Below, one piece after another: positions 1 to 9,481 of a DNA stretch of 64,000 nt. Position 1 is the stretch's first letter. The number at the start of each line of letters is the position of its first letter. This DNA comes from Pseudomonas japonica (GTDB lineage: Bacteria; Pseudomonadota; Gammaproteobacteria; Pseudomonadales; Pseudomonadaceae): contig NZ_FZOL01000012.1 in NCBI RefSeq assembly GCF_900188455.1, positions 124,001 to 188,000 on the forward strand, given 5' to 3'. The notes under the pieces are model-generated. The model saw nothing but the letters and a program-made list of their open reading frames with translations. It was not told the origin of the DNA and did not search any database. Position numbers and translations under genes: made by a program.

Positions 1-548
1 CCGCCTGCCTGGCCGTTTCCGCCCAGGGCCGCGAGGCGGTCAGCGAGCTGGCCCGGCAGACCGCCGAACTGCTCAATGCCCGTCCGCTGGAGCCGCGCTT
101 CTTCGACCGGCAGATGGCCTTCAACCTGCTGGCCCAGGTCGGCGCCAGCGACGAACAGGGTCATGGCTTGCTGGAGCGTCGCCTGGTGCGCGAGTTGCGC
201 GAACTGCTCGGCATGCCTTTACTCAGCATTTCAGTCACCTGCGTTCAAGTCCCGGTGTTTTTTGGCGATAGCTACACTGTGACGCTGAATACCAGCGAAG
301 CGGTGGATCTGCTCGCGGTGAATGCGGCGCTGGAAGCGGCCGACGGCGTAGAGTTGGTGGAGGCGGGGGATTATCCGACACCGGTCGGCGATGCCGTGGG
401 GCAGGACGTGGTGTATGTCGGGCGGGTGCGCGGCGGTATCGACGAATCGCGCCAGCTCAATCTCTGGCTGACCACCGACAATGTGCGCAAAGGCGCGGGT
501 TTGAACGCCGTGCAGTTGGCTGAATTGTTGATAAAAGACCTTGTGTAA
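1..548 (+). CDS. Aspartate-semialdehyde dehydrogenase family protein (Usg-like), C-terminal part
   Basis: The reading frame is open from the first base (first full codon at position 3) to the stop at 546-548, so the N-terminus lies outside the window. About 180 residues are visible and they resemble the C-terminal dimerisation half of aspartate-semialdehyde dehydrogenases, ending in a segment with GAGLNAVQLAELL. In Pseudomonas a second, Usg-like asd paralogue sits directly before fimV, as here. The catalytic Cys region and NADP-binding domain are not visible, so I cannot say whether this copy is enzymatically competent. Family assignment is fairly sure from sequence and synteny; the exact role of the paralogue is not. 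Confidence 0.8.
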   Translation, partial: ACLAVSAQGREAVSELARQTAELLNARPLEPRFFDRQMAFNLLAQVGASDEQGHGLLERRLVRELRELLGMPLLSISVTCVQVPVFFGDSYTVTLNTSEAVDLLAVNAALEAADGVELVEAGDYPTPVGDAVGQDVVYVGRVRGGIDESRQLNLWLTTDNVRKGAGLNAVQLAELLIKDLV

Positions 549-718
549 AAGATACTTGGCAACACTTTGCCCACTGACCGTTAAATGCCGCCGGCAACTT
601 GCCCGCGGCCAATAATGGCAGTTTGAACATGACTGCGATCATGTCGTTTTTATTAGCCTCACGGCGGTTCTTCACTTCTTCTCGTGTGCCGGGGAAGTTT
701 CAAACAAAGGATGAGGTC

Positions 719-3700
719 ATGCTTCGAATTCGCAAACTGGTGTTAGCAATAGCCGCCGCGTCGGCGCTGTCTTCCGGTATGGCGCATGCCCTCGGCCTGG
801 GCGAGCTGACCCTCAAGTCGGCCCAGAACCAGCCACTCAATGCTGAAATCGAACTGCTCGACGTGCGCGACCTGAGTCCCGCCGACCTCAAGCCGAGCCT
901 CGCGCCGGCGGAAGAGTTCGCCAAGGCCGGCGTCGAGCGCCCTCCGTTTCTCAATGACCTGACCTTCACCCCGGTGATCAACCCGGCCGGCAAGAGCGTG
1001 CTCAAGGTGACCTCCAGCCAGGCGCTGCCGGAGCCGATGGTCAAGTTCCTGGTCCAGGTCATGTGGCCGCAGGGCCGCCTGCTGCGCGACTACAGCGTGC
1101 TGCTGGATGCCTCCAAGTTCTCCCCGGAAACCGCCCAGGCCGCCTCCGGCGTGACCCCGGCGGCCACTGCCCCGACCAACTACACCACCGTGCGCCGCGA
1201 CACCCTCTGGGAAATCGCCTCGCGCTCGCGTCAGGGCGGCTCGGTGCAGCAGACCATGCTGGCGATCCAGGCGCTCAACCCGGATGCCTTCATCAACGGC
1301 AACATCAACCAGTTGAAGACCGGCCAGGTCCTGCGCATGCCGGACCAGCAACAGATCCAGAGCGTCCCGCAGGCCCAGGCGGTGAAAGAGGTCAACGAGC
1401 AGTACGCCGCCTGGCGCCAGGGGCGTCGCCTCGGTCCGCAGGCGCGCCAGCTCGATGCCACGCGCCGCGACGCCGCCCAGGCCGCGCCGGCGCGCATCGC
1501 CGAGCAGGACAACCTCAAGCTGGTCGCTCCCGGTGGCAAGGGCCAGGGCAGCGACAAGGCGCTGAGCGACAAGCTGGCGATGACCCAGGAAAACCTCGAC
1601 AGCAGCCGCCGTGAAGGCGACGAACTGAAAAGCCGCGTGGCCGATCTGCAAAGCCAGCTGGACAAGCTGCAGCGCCTGATCGAGCTGAAGAACGATCAAC
1701 TGGCCCGCCTCGAAGCGCAGAGCAACGCCCCGGCCGCTCCGGTCGCCAGTGCGCCGGTGATCGACGCGCAGTTGCAGGCCAATCCGGCGCCGGCCGCCGA
1801 GCCGGTGGTGCCAGCGCCGGCCGCGGTCGATACCGAGCCGCAGCAGGTCACCCCCCCGGCAGCGCCTGAAAGCGCCGCCGCGCCAGCTGTGGAGGAGGGC
1901 GAGAACAAGGGCCTCGACGGCATTCTCGGCAACCCGCAGATGCTTGCGCTGATCGCCGGCTCCGCGCTGCTGGCCCTGCTTCTGCTGATCCTGCTCCTGG
2001 TGCGCAAGCGCAAGGCCCAGCAGGAAGCGGAAAAACACATGCGCATGGCTCGCGCGCTGGCTGAAGAAAGCGAGCTGGGTCCAGACCTGGACCTGCCGCC
2101 GAGCAGCTTCGACGGTCTCGACATGGCACCGCCGACGGTCAAGCTGGCGCCCGCCGTGGTGGCCGCCTCCGCCGCCGCGGCCACCGCTGCCGAGCAGGTC
2201 AGCGAGCCGCGCGCCGCCGAGCCGAAAATCGATCCGTTCATGGCCGAGATCGACGATTGCATTGCCCACGGGCGCCTGATGCAGGCCTCCAACCTGCTGG
2301 AGCCGGCGGTGGAGAAATTCCCGCAGCGCAGCGACCTGCGTCTGAAACTGATGGAAGTCTACGCACGCCAGGGCGATCGCGACGGATTCGTCAGCCAGGA
2401 GCGCCAACTGCAGGCCAATCCGCACAACCTTGCCGAAGTCGACTCGCTGAAGAGCCGTTTCCCGACCATGGTCGCCCTGGCGGCCGCGGCTGCCGGCGCC
2501 GCCGTGGCCTCTGGCCTGGACGAGAAATTCGTCGAGGAACTGATGTCCGACGAGCCGCAGGCGCAGGCGGATGCCGACCTGCCCGCCGATGATGAGCTGG
2601 ACAGCGCCTTCGACCTGAGCCTCGACGACCTCGATGGCCTGGAACTGGAAGCGCCGGCCGACCAGGCCGCGGTCGAGGCCAGCAGCCAGGCCCCGGCCGA
2701 GCCGTCGCTGGACGATCTGGATTTCGACACGCTGCTGCAGGACAACCCGGAAGCACCGCAGGCCGAACCACCACAACTGGAGCCTGAGCCAGCCGGCCTT
2801 GCCGACGACCTGGACTTCGACAGCCTGCTGCAGGAACACACCGCGGCCCAGGCTGCCGAGCCGGCGCCGCAGGTCGAGCCCGAGCCGCCGGTGGTCGACG
2901 ACCTGGACTTCGACAGCCTGCTGGAGGAGCACACCGCGGCCCAGGCCAGCGAACCGCAAGCGCCTGTCGAGCCTGCCGCGGTCGACGACGACCTGGACTT
3001 CGACAGCCTGCTGGAGGAGCACACCGCGGCCCAGGCCAGCGAGCCGCAAGCGCCTGTCGAGCCCGCCGCGGTCGACGACGATCTGGACTTCGACAGCCTG
3101 CTGCAGGAGCACACCGCGGCCCAGGCCAGCGAACCGCAAGCGCCTGTCGAGCCCGCCGCGGTCGAGGACGATCTGGACTTCGACAGTCTGCTGCAGGAAC
3201 ACACCGCCGCCCAGGCGCAGCCAGAGCCGGAGCCGGAGCTGTCGGCGCTCGATGACGACCTGGACTTCGATGCCCTGCTCGACGAGCACACCAAGGTGCA
3301 ATCCACCGCCACCGACGACCTGGCCGACTTCGACCTGAGCGTTCCCGACGAGGCGCCGAGCGTCACCACGGAAAACCGTCCGCCGCTGGATATCGAAGCG
3401 GAGCTGGCGGCCTTCGACAACGACCTGGGCCTGGAAGCCGACCTGCCGGACCTGGAGCTGCCCGACGATTTCGACCTGTCCCTGCCGGGCGAGGACGACG
3501 CCGCGTCGAAGCACTTCGCCGCCGAACTGGACAACGTCAACGCCGAGCTGGACAAGCTCTCCGCCAGTCTGGAGACCCCGTCGCTGGAGCCGCACTTCAC
3601 CGCCGAGGACGCGGCCAGCCTGGCGCCGGAAGACGAGGAGTTCGATTACCTGTCCGGCACCGATGAAGTCGCCACCAAGCTCGATCTGGCCCGTGCCTAC

Positions 3701-3811
3701 ATCGATATGGGTGACCACGATGGCGCCCGCGACATCCTCGACGAGGTCTACAAGGAAGGCGACCAGGACCAGCGTCGCGAGGCCAACGAGCTGCGCTCCA
3801 AGCTGTCCTGA
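719..3811 (+). CDS. fimV: FimV, inner-membrane peptidoglycan-binding polar hub protein
   Basis: This 1030-residue protein matches the FimV layout. It has an N-terminal signal-like segment (residues 1-25, ending around AHA), a periplasmic region with a LysM domain near residues 158-210 (NYTTVRRDTLWEIAS), a coiled-coil stretch around 290-335, one transmembrane helix near 410-430, and a long acidic cytoplasmic tail ending in a short TPR-like FimV C-domain. The family supports type IV pilus assembly, twitching and polar localisation. I chose ATG 719 because it follows AAGGATGAGG and begins the signal peptide; an upstream in-frame ATG has no such support. The tail contains a 90-bp tandem repeat. 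Position between the asd paralogue and truA is standard for Pseudomonas. Confidence 0.93.
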   Translation: MLRIRKLVLAIAAASALSSGMAHALGLGELTLKSAQNQPLNAEIELLDVRDLSPADLKPSLAPAEEFAKAGVERPPFLNDLTFTPVINPAGKSVLKVTSSQALPEPMVKFLVQVMWPQGRLLRDYSVLLDASKFSPETAQAASGVTPAATAPTNYTTVRRDTLWEIASRSRQGGSVQQTMLAIQALNPDAFINGNINQLKTGQVLRMPDQQQIQSVPQAQAVKEVNEQYAAWRQGRRLGPQARQLDATRRDAAQAAPARIAEQDNLKLVAPGGKGQGSDKALSDKLAMTQENLDSSRREGDELKSRVADLQSQLDKLQRLIELKNDQLARLEAQSNAPAAPVASAPVIDAQLQANPAPAAEPVVPAPAAVDTEPQQVTPPAAPESAAAPAVEEGENKGLDGILGNPQMLALIAGSALLALLLLILLLVRKRKAQQEAEKHMRMARALAEESELGPDLDLPPSSFDGLDMAPPTVKLAPAVVAASAAAATAAEQVSEPRAAEPKIDPFMAEIDDCIAHGRLMQASNLLEPAVEKFPQRSDLRLKLMEVYARQGDRDGFVSQERQLQANPHNLAEVDSLKSRFPTMVALAAAAAGAAVASGLDEKFVEELMSDEPQAQADADLPADDELDSAFDLSLDDLDGLELEAPADQAAVEASSQAPAEPSLDDLDFDTLLQDNPEAPQAEPPQLEPEPAGLADDLDFDSLLQEHTAAQAAEPAPQVEPEPPVVDDLDFDSLLEEHTAAQASEPQAPVEPAAVDDDLDFDSLLEEHTAAQASEPQAPVEPAAVDDDLDFDSLLQEHTAAQASEPQAPVEPAAVEDDLDFDSLLQEHTAAQAQPEPEPELSALDDDLDFDALLDEHTKVQSTATDDLADFDLSVPDEAPSVTTENRPPLDIEAELAAFDNDLGLEADLPDLELPDDFDLSLPGEDDAASKHFAAELDNVNAELDKLSASLETPSLEPHFTAEDAASLAPEDEEFDYLSGTDEVATKLDLARAYIDMGDHDGARDILDEVYKEGDQDQRREANELRSKLS
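2897..3256 (+). repeat. 90-bp in-frame tandem repeat within fimV
   Basis: Four near-identical 90-bp units begin at about 2897, 2987, 3077 and 3167. Each encodes a 30-residue acidic block starting DDLDFDSLL followed by HTAAQA and a Pro/Ala/Glu linker. More degenerate units lie on both sides (from about 2707 and to about 3290). The repeat keeps the reading frame, so copy number can change tail length without breaking the gene. Confidence 0.85.
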
Positions 3812-3834
3812 CGCGGCCGCTTCACGCGGACCTC

Positions 3835-3990
3835 GTAGGAGCGTGGCTTGCCCGCGAAAGGACCGCAACGCGGTCCTATCCTGGCGAACATTTCCGGGAC
3901 CGCTGTGCGGTCCTTTCGCAGGCAAGCCAGCTCCTACAGGTCCTTTCGCGGGCAAGCCGCGCTCCTACAGTTGGTTCGCGGGCTAGCCCA
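3835..3990. repeat. Cluster of REP-type palindromic elements between fimV and truA
   Basis: Three copies of the Pseudomonas REP core are visible: GTAGGAGCGTGGCTTGCCCG at 3835-3854 on the + strand, and inverted copies at about 3914-3937 and 3944-3969 (TTCGCGGGCAAGCC type), plus a degenerate piece to about 3990. Such elements are dispersed in intergenic DNA of this genus. The convergent arrangement can form hairpins after fimV. Confidence 0.8.
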
Positions 3991-4072
3991 TTCATGCATC
4001 GCGCACAGGCCCCCGCGGCTGTCGTTGTCGTTATAATCGCCGCCATTGCGTAACCGACAGGCTCTAAATCCC

Positions 4073-4945
4073 TTGGAAATCATCGAAAACCCCGCCGAAG
4101 TCGCGGCCGAAGGCTATTCCCGCATCGCCCTGGGCGTCGAATACAAAGGCACCCGCTACCGTGGCTGGCAGCGTCAGGGCGACGGCGTGATCAGTGTCCA
4201 GCAGACCCTCGAGGAGGCCCTGTCGAAAGTGGCCGCCGAGACGATCACCGTGCAGTGCGCCGGACGCACCGATGCCGGGGTTCATGCCAGCGGCCAGGTG
4301 GTGCATTTCGATACCTGCGCCGTGCGCAACCCCAAGGCCTGGACCATGGGCGCCAACAGCCATCTGCCCCATGACATCAGCGTGGCCTGGGCCGAGCAGA
4401 TGCCGGCGCACTTCCATGCCCGCTTCAAGGCGTTCGCCCGGCGTTATCGCTATGTGATCTACAACGACCAGATCCGTCCGGCGCACCTCGGTGACCAGGT
4501 CACCTGGAACCACCGGCCGCTGGACGTGGAGCGCATGGCCGCCGCGGCCGCGTATCTCATCGGTACCCATGACTTCAGCGCCTTCCGCGCCGGGCAGTGC
4601 CAGGCCAAGTCGCCGATCAAGACCATCCACCACCTGCGGGTCACCCGCCACGGCAAGATGATCGTCCTCGATATCCGCGCCAGCGCCTTCCTCCACCACA
4701 TGGTGCGCAACATCGCCGGGGTACTGATGACCATCGGTGCTGGCGAGCGGCCGATCGAGTGGGTGGGCGAGGTACTGGCCAGCCTCGACCGGCGTGCCGG
4801 CGCGCCGACCGCGCATCCTTTCGGCCTGTATCTGGTGCAGGTCGAATACCCCGAGGAGTTCGCGCTGCCCCGGCGTTTCATCGGGCCACACTTCCTCACG
4901 GGTTTCGATGCCCTGACGGCTGACGACCCTGTGGTCATTTGCTAA
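4073..4945 (+). CDS. truA: tRNA pseudouridine(38-40) synthase TruA
   Basis: TruA isomerises uridines 38-40 in tRNA anticodon stems. The catalytic Asp sits in [10 protein letters not shown] near the N-terminus, and the conserved [13 protein letters not shown] and FLHHMVRNI segments are present. No ATG lies near the expected start. A TTG at 4046 is possible, but it falls 9 bases after a TATAAT (4032-4037) and lacks a ribosome site. A TTG at 4073 is preceded by ACAGG and keeps the whole enzyme (290 residues), so I use it with modest certainty. It is followed after 37 bp by trpF, in the conserved fimV-truA-trpF-accD order. Confidence 0.88.
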   Translation: MEIIENPAEVAAEGYSRIALGVEYKGTRYRGWQRQGDGVISVQQTLEEALSKVAAETITVQCAGRTDAGVHASGQVVHFDTCAVRNPKAWTMGANSHLPHDISVAWAEQMPAHFHARFKAFARRYRYVIYNDQIRPAHLGDQVTWNHRPLDVERMAAAAAYLIGTHDFSAFRAGQCQAKSPIKTIHHLRVTRHGKMIVLDIRASAFLHHMVRNIAGVLMTIGAGERPIEWVGEVLASLDRRAGAPTAHPFGLYLVQVEYPEEFALPRRFIGPHFLTGFDALTADDPVVIC

Positions 4946-4982
4946 CATCCGGGACTTTCGCTTCGTTGGAGATTCCCTGGCC

Positions 4983-5603
4983 ATGTCTGCCGTTCGCAGC
5001 AAGATCTGCGGTATTACTCGCGTGGAAGACGCGCTGGCCGCGGCCGAGGCGGGGGCTGACGCCATCGGGCTGGTGTTCTACGCCAAGAGCCCGCGGGCGG
5101 TGAATGTGCAGCAGGCGCGGGAAATAATCGCCGCCCTGCCACCGTTCGTGACCACCGTGGGTCTGTTCGTCAACGCCAGTCGCTGCGAACTGAACGAGAT
5201 CCTCGAAGCCGTACCGCTGGACCTCCTGCAATTCCATGGCGACGAAACCCCCGCCGATTGCGAAGGCTTCAACCGGCCGTGGATCAAGGCCCTGCGGGTG
5301 CGCCCCGGCGATGACCTGGAAGCGGCCTGCAAGCTGTACGCGCGGGCCAGCGGCATTCTGCTCGACACCTATGTGGCCGGCGTTCCCGGCGGTACCGGCG
5401 AAGCGTTCGACTGGGCGCTGGTGCCGGAGCACCTGAGCAAGCCGATCATCCTCGCCGGCGGTCTCTCGCCCGCCAACGTCGGCGCGGCCATCGCTCAGGT
5501 CCGTCCCTGGGCCGTGGACGTCAGCGGCGGGGTGGAGCAGGCCAAGGGCATCAAGGACCCGGCGCGCATCCAGGCGTTCCTCGCCGCGGTGCGCCAGGCG
5601 TGA
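4983..5603 (+). CDS. trpF: Phosphoribosylanthranilate isomerase
   Basis: This 206-residue TIM-barrel enzyme performs the third step of tryptophan synthesis, converting phosphoribosylanthranilate to CdRP. The N-terminal KICGITR motif carries the catalytic Cys, and [11 protein letters not shown] and VDVSGGVE phosphate-binding motifs lie near the C-terminus; the general acid Asp is in ILLDTY. ATG 4983 gives the usual family length. It lies between truA and accD, separate from other trp genes, as is normal in Pseudomonas. Confidence 0.95.
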   Translation: MSAVRSKICGITRVEDALAAAEAGADAIGLVFYAKSPRAVNVQQAREIIAALPPFVTTVGLFVNASRCELNEILEAVPLDLLQFHGDETPADCEGFNRPWIKALRVRPGDDLEAACKLYARASGILLDTYVAGVPGGTGEAFDWALVPEHLSKPIILAGGLSPANVGAAIAQVRPWAVDVSGGVEQAKGIKDPARIQAFLAAVRQA

Positions 5604-5880
5604 TGCGTGTCGATGTGACGGCGGCCGGCAAGGCATCGTCCATAGCTTTCGCAGCCCGTTGCTGCCTGGTCAGGCCCGCGGGCCGGCCGAATTTCACGGT
5701 CGGCGCCGCTGGCGTCGCCCATACAGGTTGACGATGAGTCGCATTCCGCAGGATCTGGCGCCCAGGGCGCGGCGGCGGTTGCGGCTGATCTTCGCGACAT
5801 ACACGAATTTTCAAGCTCAAGGGCATACGCGCGACCCGGCATCCATTGCCTGCCGGCCGCCGCTACTGGAGAAATAAAGC
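5604..5880. other. Intergenic region before accD, no gene seen
   Basis: The 277 bp between trpF and accD contain a 72-codon open frame at 5659-5877 without a recognisable family. I read it as non-coding leader or promoter DNA for accD. An AG-rich ribosome site (GGAGAA at about 5869-5874) precedes the accD ATG. Confidence 0.5.
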
Positions 5881-6801
5881 ATGAGCAACTGGTTAGTAGA
5901 CAAACTGATCCCATCGATCATGCGTTCCGAGGTGAAGAAGAGTTCGGTTCCCGAGGGCCTGTGGCACAAGTGCCCGTCCTGCGAGGCCGTGCTGTACCGT
6001 CCGGAACTGGAAAAGACCCTGGACGTCTGCCCCAAGTGCAACCACCACATGCGTATCGGCGCCCGCGCGCGCCTGAACATCTTCCTCGATCCGGACGGCC
6101 GTAACGAGCTGGGCGCCGAGCTGGAACCGGTGGACCGCCTGAAGTTCCGCGACGGCAAGAAGTACAAGGACCGCCTGGTCGCCGCGCAGAAGTCGATCGG
6201 CGAGAAGGACGCGCTGATCTCCATGAGCGGTACCCTGATGGGCATGCCGATCGTGGTCAGCGCCTTCGAATTCTCCTTCATGGGCGGCTCCATGGGCGCC
6301 GTGGTCGGCGAGCGCTTCGTCCGGGCCGCCAACTACGCCCTGGAAAACCGTTGCCCGATGGTCTGCTTCTCCGCTTCCGGCGGCGCGCGCATGCAGGAAG
6401 CGCTGATCTCGCTGATGCAGATGGCCAAGACCTCCGCCGCCCTGGCGCGCCTGCGCGAAGAAGGCATTCCGTTCATCTCCGTGCTGACCGACCCGGTCTA
6501 CGGCGGCGTTTCCGCCAGCCTGGCGATGCTCGGCGACGTCATCGTCGGTGAGCCGAAGGCCCTGATCGGCTTCGCCGGCCCGCGGGTGATCGAGCAGACC
6601 GTGCGCGAGAAACTGCCGGAAGGCTTCCAGCGCAGCGAGTTCCTGCTGGAGCACGGCGCCATCGACATGATCATCCACCGCGCCGAGCTGCGTTCGCGCC
6701 TGGCCACGATCCTGGCGCAGATGACCGGCAAGCCGACGCCGAAGCACGTGCCATCGGCCGTCGACGCCGTGGTCGTACCGCCGGCGCCTGCCACCGTATG
6801 A
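5881..6801 (+). CDS. accD: Acetyl-CoA carboxylase carboxyltransferase subunit beta
   Basis: AccD forms the carboxyltransferase heterotetramer with AccA and makes malonyl-CoA for fatty acid synthesis. The 306 residues include the N-terminal zinc ribbon with Cys 31, 34, 50 and 53 (CPSC and CPKC), and the crotonase-fold core with [12 protein letters not shown] and [12 protein letters not shown] motifs. The stop codon overlaps the folC start (ATGA), indicating coupled translation. This is the housekeeping carboxylase and is distinct from the second acyl-CoA carboxylase operon at 27486-32301. Confidence 0.97.
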   Translation: MSNWLVDKLIPSIMRSEVKKSSVPEGLWHKCPSCEAVLYRPELEKTLDVCPKCNHHMRIGARARLNIFLDPDGRNELGAELEPVDRLKFRDGKKYKDRLVAAQKSIGEKDALISMSGTLMGMPIVVSAFEFSFMGGSMGAVVGERFVRAANYALENRCPMVCFSASGGARMQEALISLMQMAKTSAALARLREEGIPFISVLTDPVYGGVSASLAMLGDVIVGEPKALIGFAGPRVIEQTVREKLPEGFQRSEFLLEHGAIDMIIHRAELRSRLATILAQMTGKPTPKHVPSAVDAVVVPPAPATV

Positions 6802-8084
6802 CCCAGCGCACCCTTGGCGACTGGCTCGCCTATCTGGAGCAACTGCACCCGTCGGCCATCGACATGGGCCTGGATCGCTCCCGAGAGGTGGCGACCCGGC
6901 TCGGGCTGGGCAAGCCGGCGCCACGGGTGATCACCGTCACGGGGACCAACGGCAAGGGTTCGACCTGCGCCTTCATCGCCGCGCTGCTCAAGGCGCAGGG
7001 GCTGAAGGTCGGGGTCTACAGTTCGCCGCACCTGCTGCGCTACAACGAACGGGTGCAGATCGACGAACGCGAAGTCGACGACCAGCAGCTCTGCGAGGCC
7101 TTCGCCGCGGTCGAGGCCGCCCGTGGCGAAATCTCCCTGACCTACTTCGAAATGGGCACCCTGGCGGCCTTCTGGCTGTTCAGCCGCTCGGCGCTGGACG
7201 CCGTGGTTCTCGAAGTCGGTCTGGGCGGGCGCCTGGATGCGGTCAACCTGGTGGACGCCGACCTGGCCGTGGTCACCAGCATCGGTGTCGACCATGCCGA
7301 CTGGCTGGGCAATACCCGTGAGTCGGTGGCCTTCGAGAAGGCCGGCATCTTCCGCCAGGGCAAGCCTGCCTTGTGCGGTGACCTCAACCCGCCACAGCCT
7401 TTGCTGGACAAGGCGCGCGAGCTGTCCTGCGGATTCTTCCTGCGCGGACGCGATTTCGACCTGGCCTACACCGAGCAGCGCTGGCAGTGGCGCGGCGTCG
7501 ATGCGCGTGGTGCCGAGGTCGAGCTGCGCGACCTGCCGCTGCTCGACCTGCCGATGGAAAACGCCGCCCTGGCCCTGCAGGCCTATCTGCTGCTGGATCT
7601 GCCGTGGGACGCCGGGCGGATCACCCAGGCCCTGCAGGATGCGCGGATCGTAGGGCGCCTGGACCGCCGCCAGTTCGTCTGGCAGGGCAAGCGCCTGAAT
7701 ATTCTCCTGGATGTGGGGCACAACCCGCATGCCGCGGACTACCTGGCCGAGCGTCTGGCCGCGCGGCCGGTGGCCGGCCAGCGCCTGGCGGTGTTCGGCC
7801 TGCTGGCGGACAAGGACCTGGACGGGGTGATCCGGCCGCTGTTGCCGCACGTCGGCAACTGGGCGGTGGCTACACTGGAGACTGCGCGCAGTCGTCCGGC
7901 GACGGAGCTGCAGGCCGCGCTGGAGAACCTTGGCGCTTCGGTGCAGTCTTACTCCTGCGTCGCGCAGGCCCTGGAAGGGCAGTGCGCGCGGGCGACGGCG
8001 GATGACGAAATCCTGCTGTTCGGATCATTTTTCTGTGTCGGCGAGGCCTTGCAGTGGCTGAGCCGGCAGGCCATGGAGGACTGA
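6798..8084 (+). CDS. folC: Bifunctional folylpolyglutamate/dihydrofolate synthase
   Basis: FolC adds L-glutamate to dihydropteroate and folates with ATP. The Mur-ligase-type P-loop [10 protein letters not shown] lies near residues 48-57, followed by [12 protein letters not shown], a central [12 protein letters not shown] motif and a C-terminal [10 protein letters not shown] motif. The length of 428 residues is typical. The ATG overlaps the accD stop and the SPOR-domain gene follows 4 bp later, so accD-folC-dedD is likely one operon. Confidence 0.96.
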   Translation: MTQRTLGDWLAYLEQLHPSAIDMGLDRSREVATRLGLGKPAPRVITVTGTNGKGSTCAFIAALLKAQGLKVGVYSSPHLLRYNERVQIDEREVDDQQLCEAFAAVEAARGEISLTYFEMGTLAAFWLFSRSALDAVVLEVGLGGRLDAVNLVDADLAVVTSIGVDHADWLGNTRESVAFEKAGIFRQGKPALCGDLNPPQPLLDKARELSCGFFLRGRDFDLAYTEQRWQWRGVDARGAEVELRDLPLLDLPMENAALALQAYLLLDLPWDAGRITQALQDARIVGRLDRRQFVWQGKRLNILLDVGHNPHAADYLAERLAARPVAGQRLAVFGLLADKDLDGVIRPLLPHVGNWAVATLETARSRPATELQAALENLGASVQSYSCVAQALEGQCARATADDEILLFGSFFCVGEALQWLSRQAMED

Positions 8085-8088
8085 GTCA

Positions 8089-8787
8089 ATGGCGGGGCTG
8101 GACAAGGTGATCAAGCAACGGATGGTCGGTGCGCTGGTGCTGGTGGCGCTGGCGGTGATTTTCCTGCCGATGCTGTTCACCAAGGAAGACGAACTGCGTC
8201 AGGTCCAGGTCGAAGCGCCGCAGGCGCCGGCGGCCCCGACCTTGCCGCAGGTCCAGGTGGAACCGGTGCAGGTGCCGGAGCCCCAGGTCATTCCCGACGC
8301 CAGTGTGGCCAGCCAGCCGCAGACGGCACCGAGCACGCCGATCGCTCCGGCGCCGTCCGCGCCGGTGGCCTCGGCACCCGTTCAGGAGGCACCGAAGCCG
8401 AGCACGCCGGTTCCGACGCCAGCGCCAGCCACCAAACCGGCGCCTGCCCCGGCGGTTGCCGCCGCGCCAGCCAAACCTGCCGCTCCCGTGGCCGCCCCGG
8501 CACCGGCGCCGACCCAGGCCTCGGCCAACAAGGTCGACCCCAATGGCCTGCCGGTCAGCTGGTCGGTGCAACTGGCCAGCCTGTCCAACCGCGCCAGCGC
8601 CGACAGCCTGCAGAAAACCCTGCGCAGCCAGGGCTACAACGCCTATATCCGCTCCGCGGACGGGATGAACCGGGTGTTCGTCGGGCCGGTCATCGAGCGC
8701 GCCGAGGCCGAGCGCCTGCGCGATGTCATCAGTCGCCAGCAGAAACTCAAGGGTTTTGTGGTGCGCTTCCAGCCCGAGCGTGGCTGA
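8089..8787 (+). CDS. dedD: SPOR-domain cell division protein, DedD-like
   Basis: The 232-residue protein has a short cytoplasmic start, one transmembrane helix (about residues 13-31, MVGALVLVALAVIFLPMLF), a long Pro/Ala-rich linker with low complexity, and a C-terminal SPOR domain (about 155-230) that binds denuded peptidoglycan at the division septum. It is encoded directly between folC and cvpA, as in E. coli and other Pseudomonas. The linker composition makes the exact alignment with DedD uncertain, but architecture and synteny agree. Confidence 0.85.
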   Translation: MAGLDKVIKQRMVGALVLVALAVIFLPMLFTKEDELRQVQVEAPQAPAAPTLPQVQVEPVQVPEPQVIPDASVASQPQTAPSTPIAPAPSAPVASAPVQEAPKPSTPVPTPAPATKPAPAPAVAAAPAKPAAPVAAPAPAPTQASANKVDPNGLPVSWSVQLASLSNRASADSLQKTLRSQGYNAYIRSADGMNRVFVGPVIERAEAERLRDVISRQQKLKGFVVRFQPERG

Positions 8788-8885
8788 AACCTGCCGTCCA
8801 GCCCGCGCCGGACGGCAAATCACCGCTTACCCATAGTCCCTCGCTCTGGTAAAATGCGCGGCCTCAACCGTTTGCAGGCAACACC

Positions 8886-9440
8886 GTGGCATTTACCTGG
8901 GTCGACTGGGCGATTCTCGCGATCGTCGCCATTTCTTCGCTGATCAGTCTCAAGCGCGGCTTCGTCAAGGAAGCCCTGTCGCTGCTCACCTGGATCGTCG
9001 CCGGTGCGATGGCGTGGATGTTCGGCGGCTCCGCCGCGCAGTATCTGGACAGTTACATACAGACGCCATCGGCCCGGGTCATCGGCGGATGCGCCATCGT
9101 CTTCGTCGCCACCCTGCTGGTGGGGGCGATGATCAATTTTCTTCTTGGCGAGCTGATTCGCGTCACCGGGCTGTCCGGGACCGATCGCTTTCTCGGCATG
9201 GCCTTCGGCGCCGCCCGCGGCGCCTTGCTGGTGGTGGTGGCCGTCGGGCTGCTGAGCCTGGGGCCGGTACAACAGGATCCGTGGTGGCAGGAGTCGCGAC
9301 TCTTGCCACAATTTCTATTGGTGGCTGACTGGTCGAAGAACCTCATCCTGGGGTTGACCAGCCAGTGGCTAGCCAGCGGGATCAGCGCTCCGGTTGATCT
9401 CCCGTTCAAGGAACAGCTCCTGGGGCCAAAAGCTCCGTGA
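8886..9440 (+). CDS. cvpA: CvpA family membrane protein
   Basis: CvpA is a four-helix inner-membrane protein named for colicin V production and adjacent to purF in many proteobacteria. The 184 residues contain the conserved start FTWVDWAILAIVAISSLISL and three further hydrophobic segments. The start is GTG 8886, which restores the conserved N-terminus. The gene lies 41 bp before purF and is likely cotranscribed with it. Confidence 0.92.
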   Translation: MAFTWVDWAILAIVAISSLISLKRGFVKEALSLLTWIVAGAMAWMFGGSAAQYLDSYIQTPSARVIGGCAIVFVATLLVGAMINFLLGELIRVTGLSGTDRFLGMAFGAARGALLVVVAVGLLSLGPVQQDPWWQESRLLPQFLLVADWSKNLILGLTSQWLASGISAPVDLPFKEQLLGPKAP

Positions 9441-9481
9441 GCACCGTTCAATCCAGTTTCATTAAGTAGGGGTTGCGTCGC

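Noticed and set aside
2897..3256. Possible CRISPR-like array
   Set aside because: Units are 90-bp in-frame repeats without unique spacers and lie within fimV.
743..3955. Long - strand frame opposite fimV
   Set aside because: It mirrors fimV repeats and composition, has no recognisable motifs, and fimV is clearly the real gene.
5659..5877. 72-codon frame before accD
   Set aside because: No family resemblance, no convincing ribosome site, and it occupies the expected accD leader.
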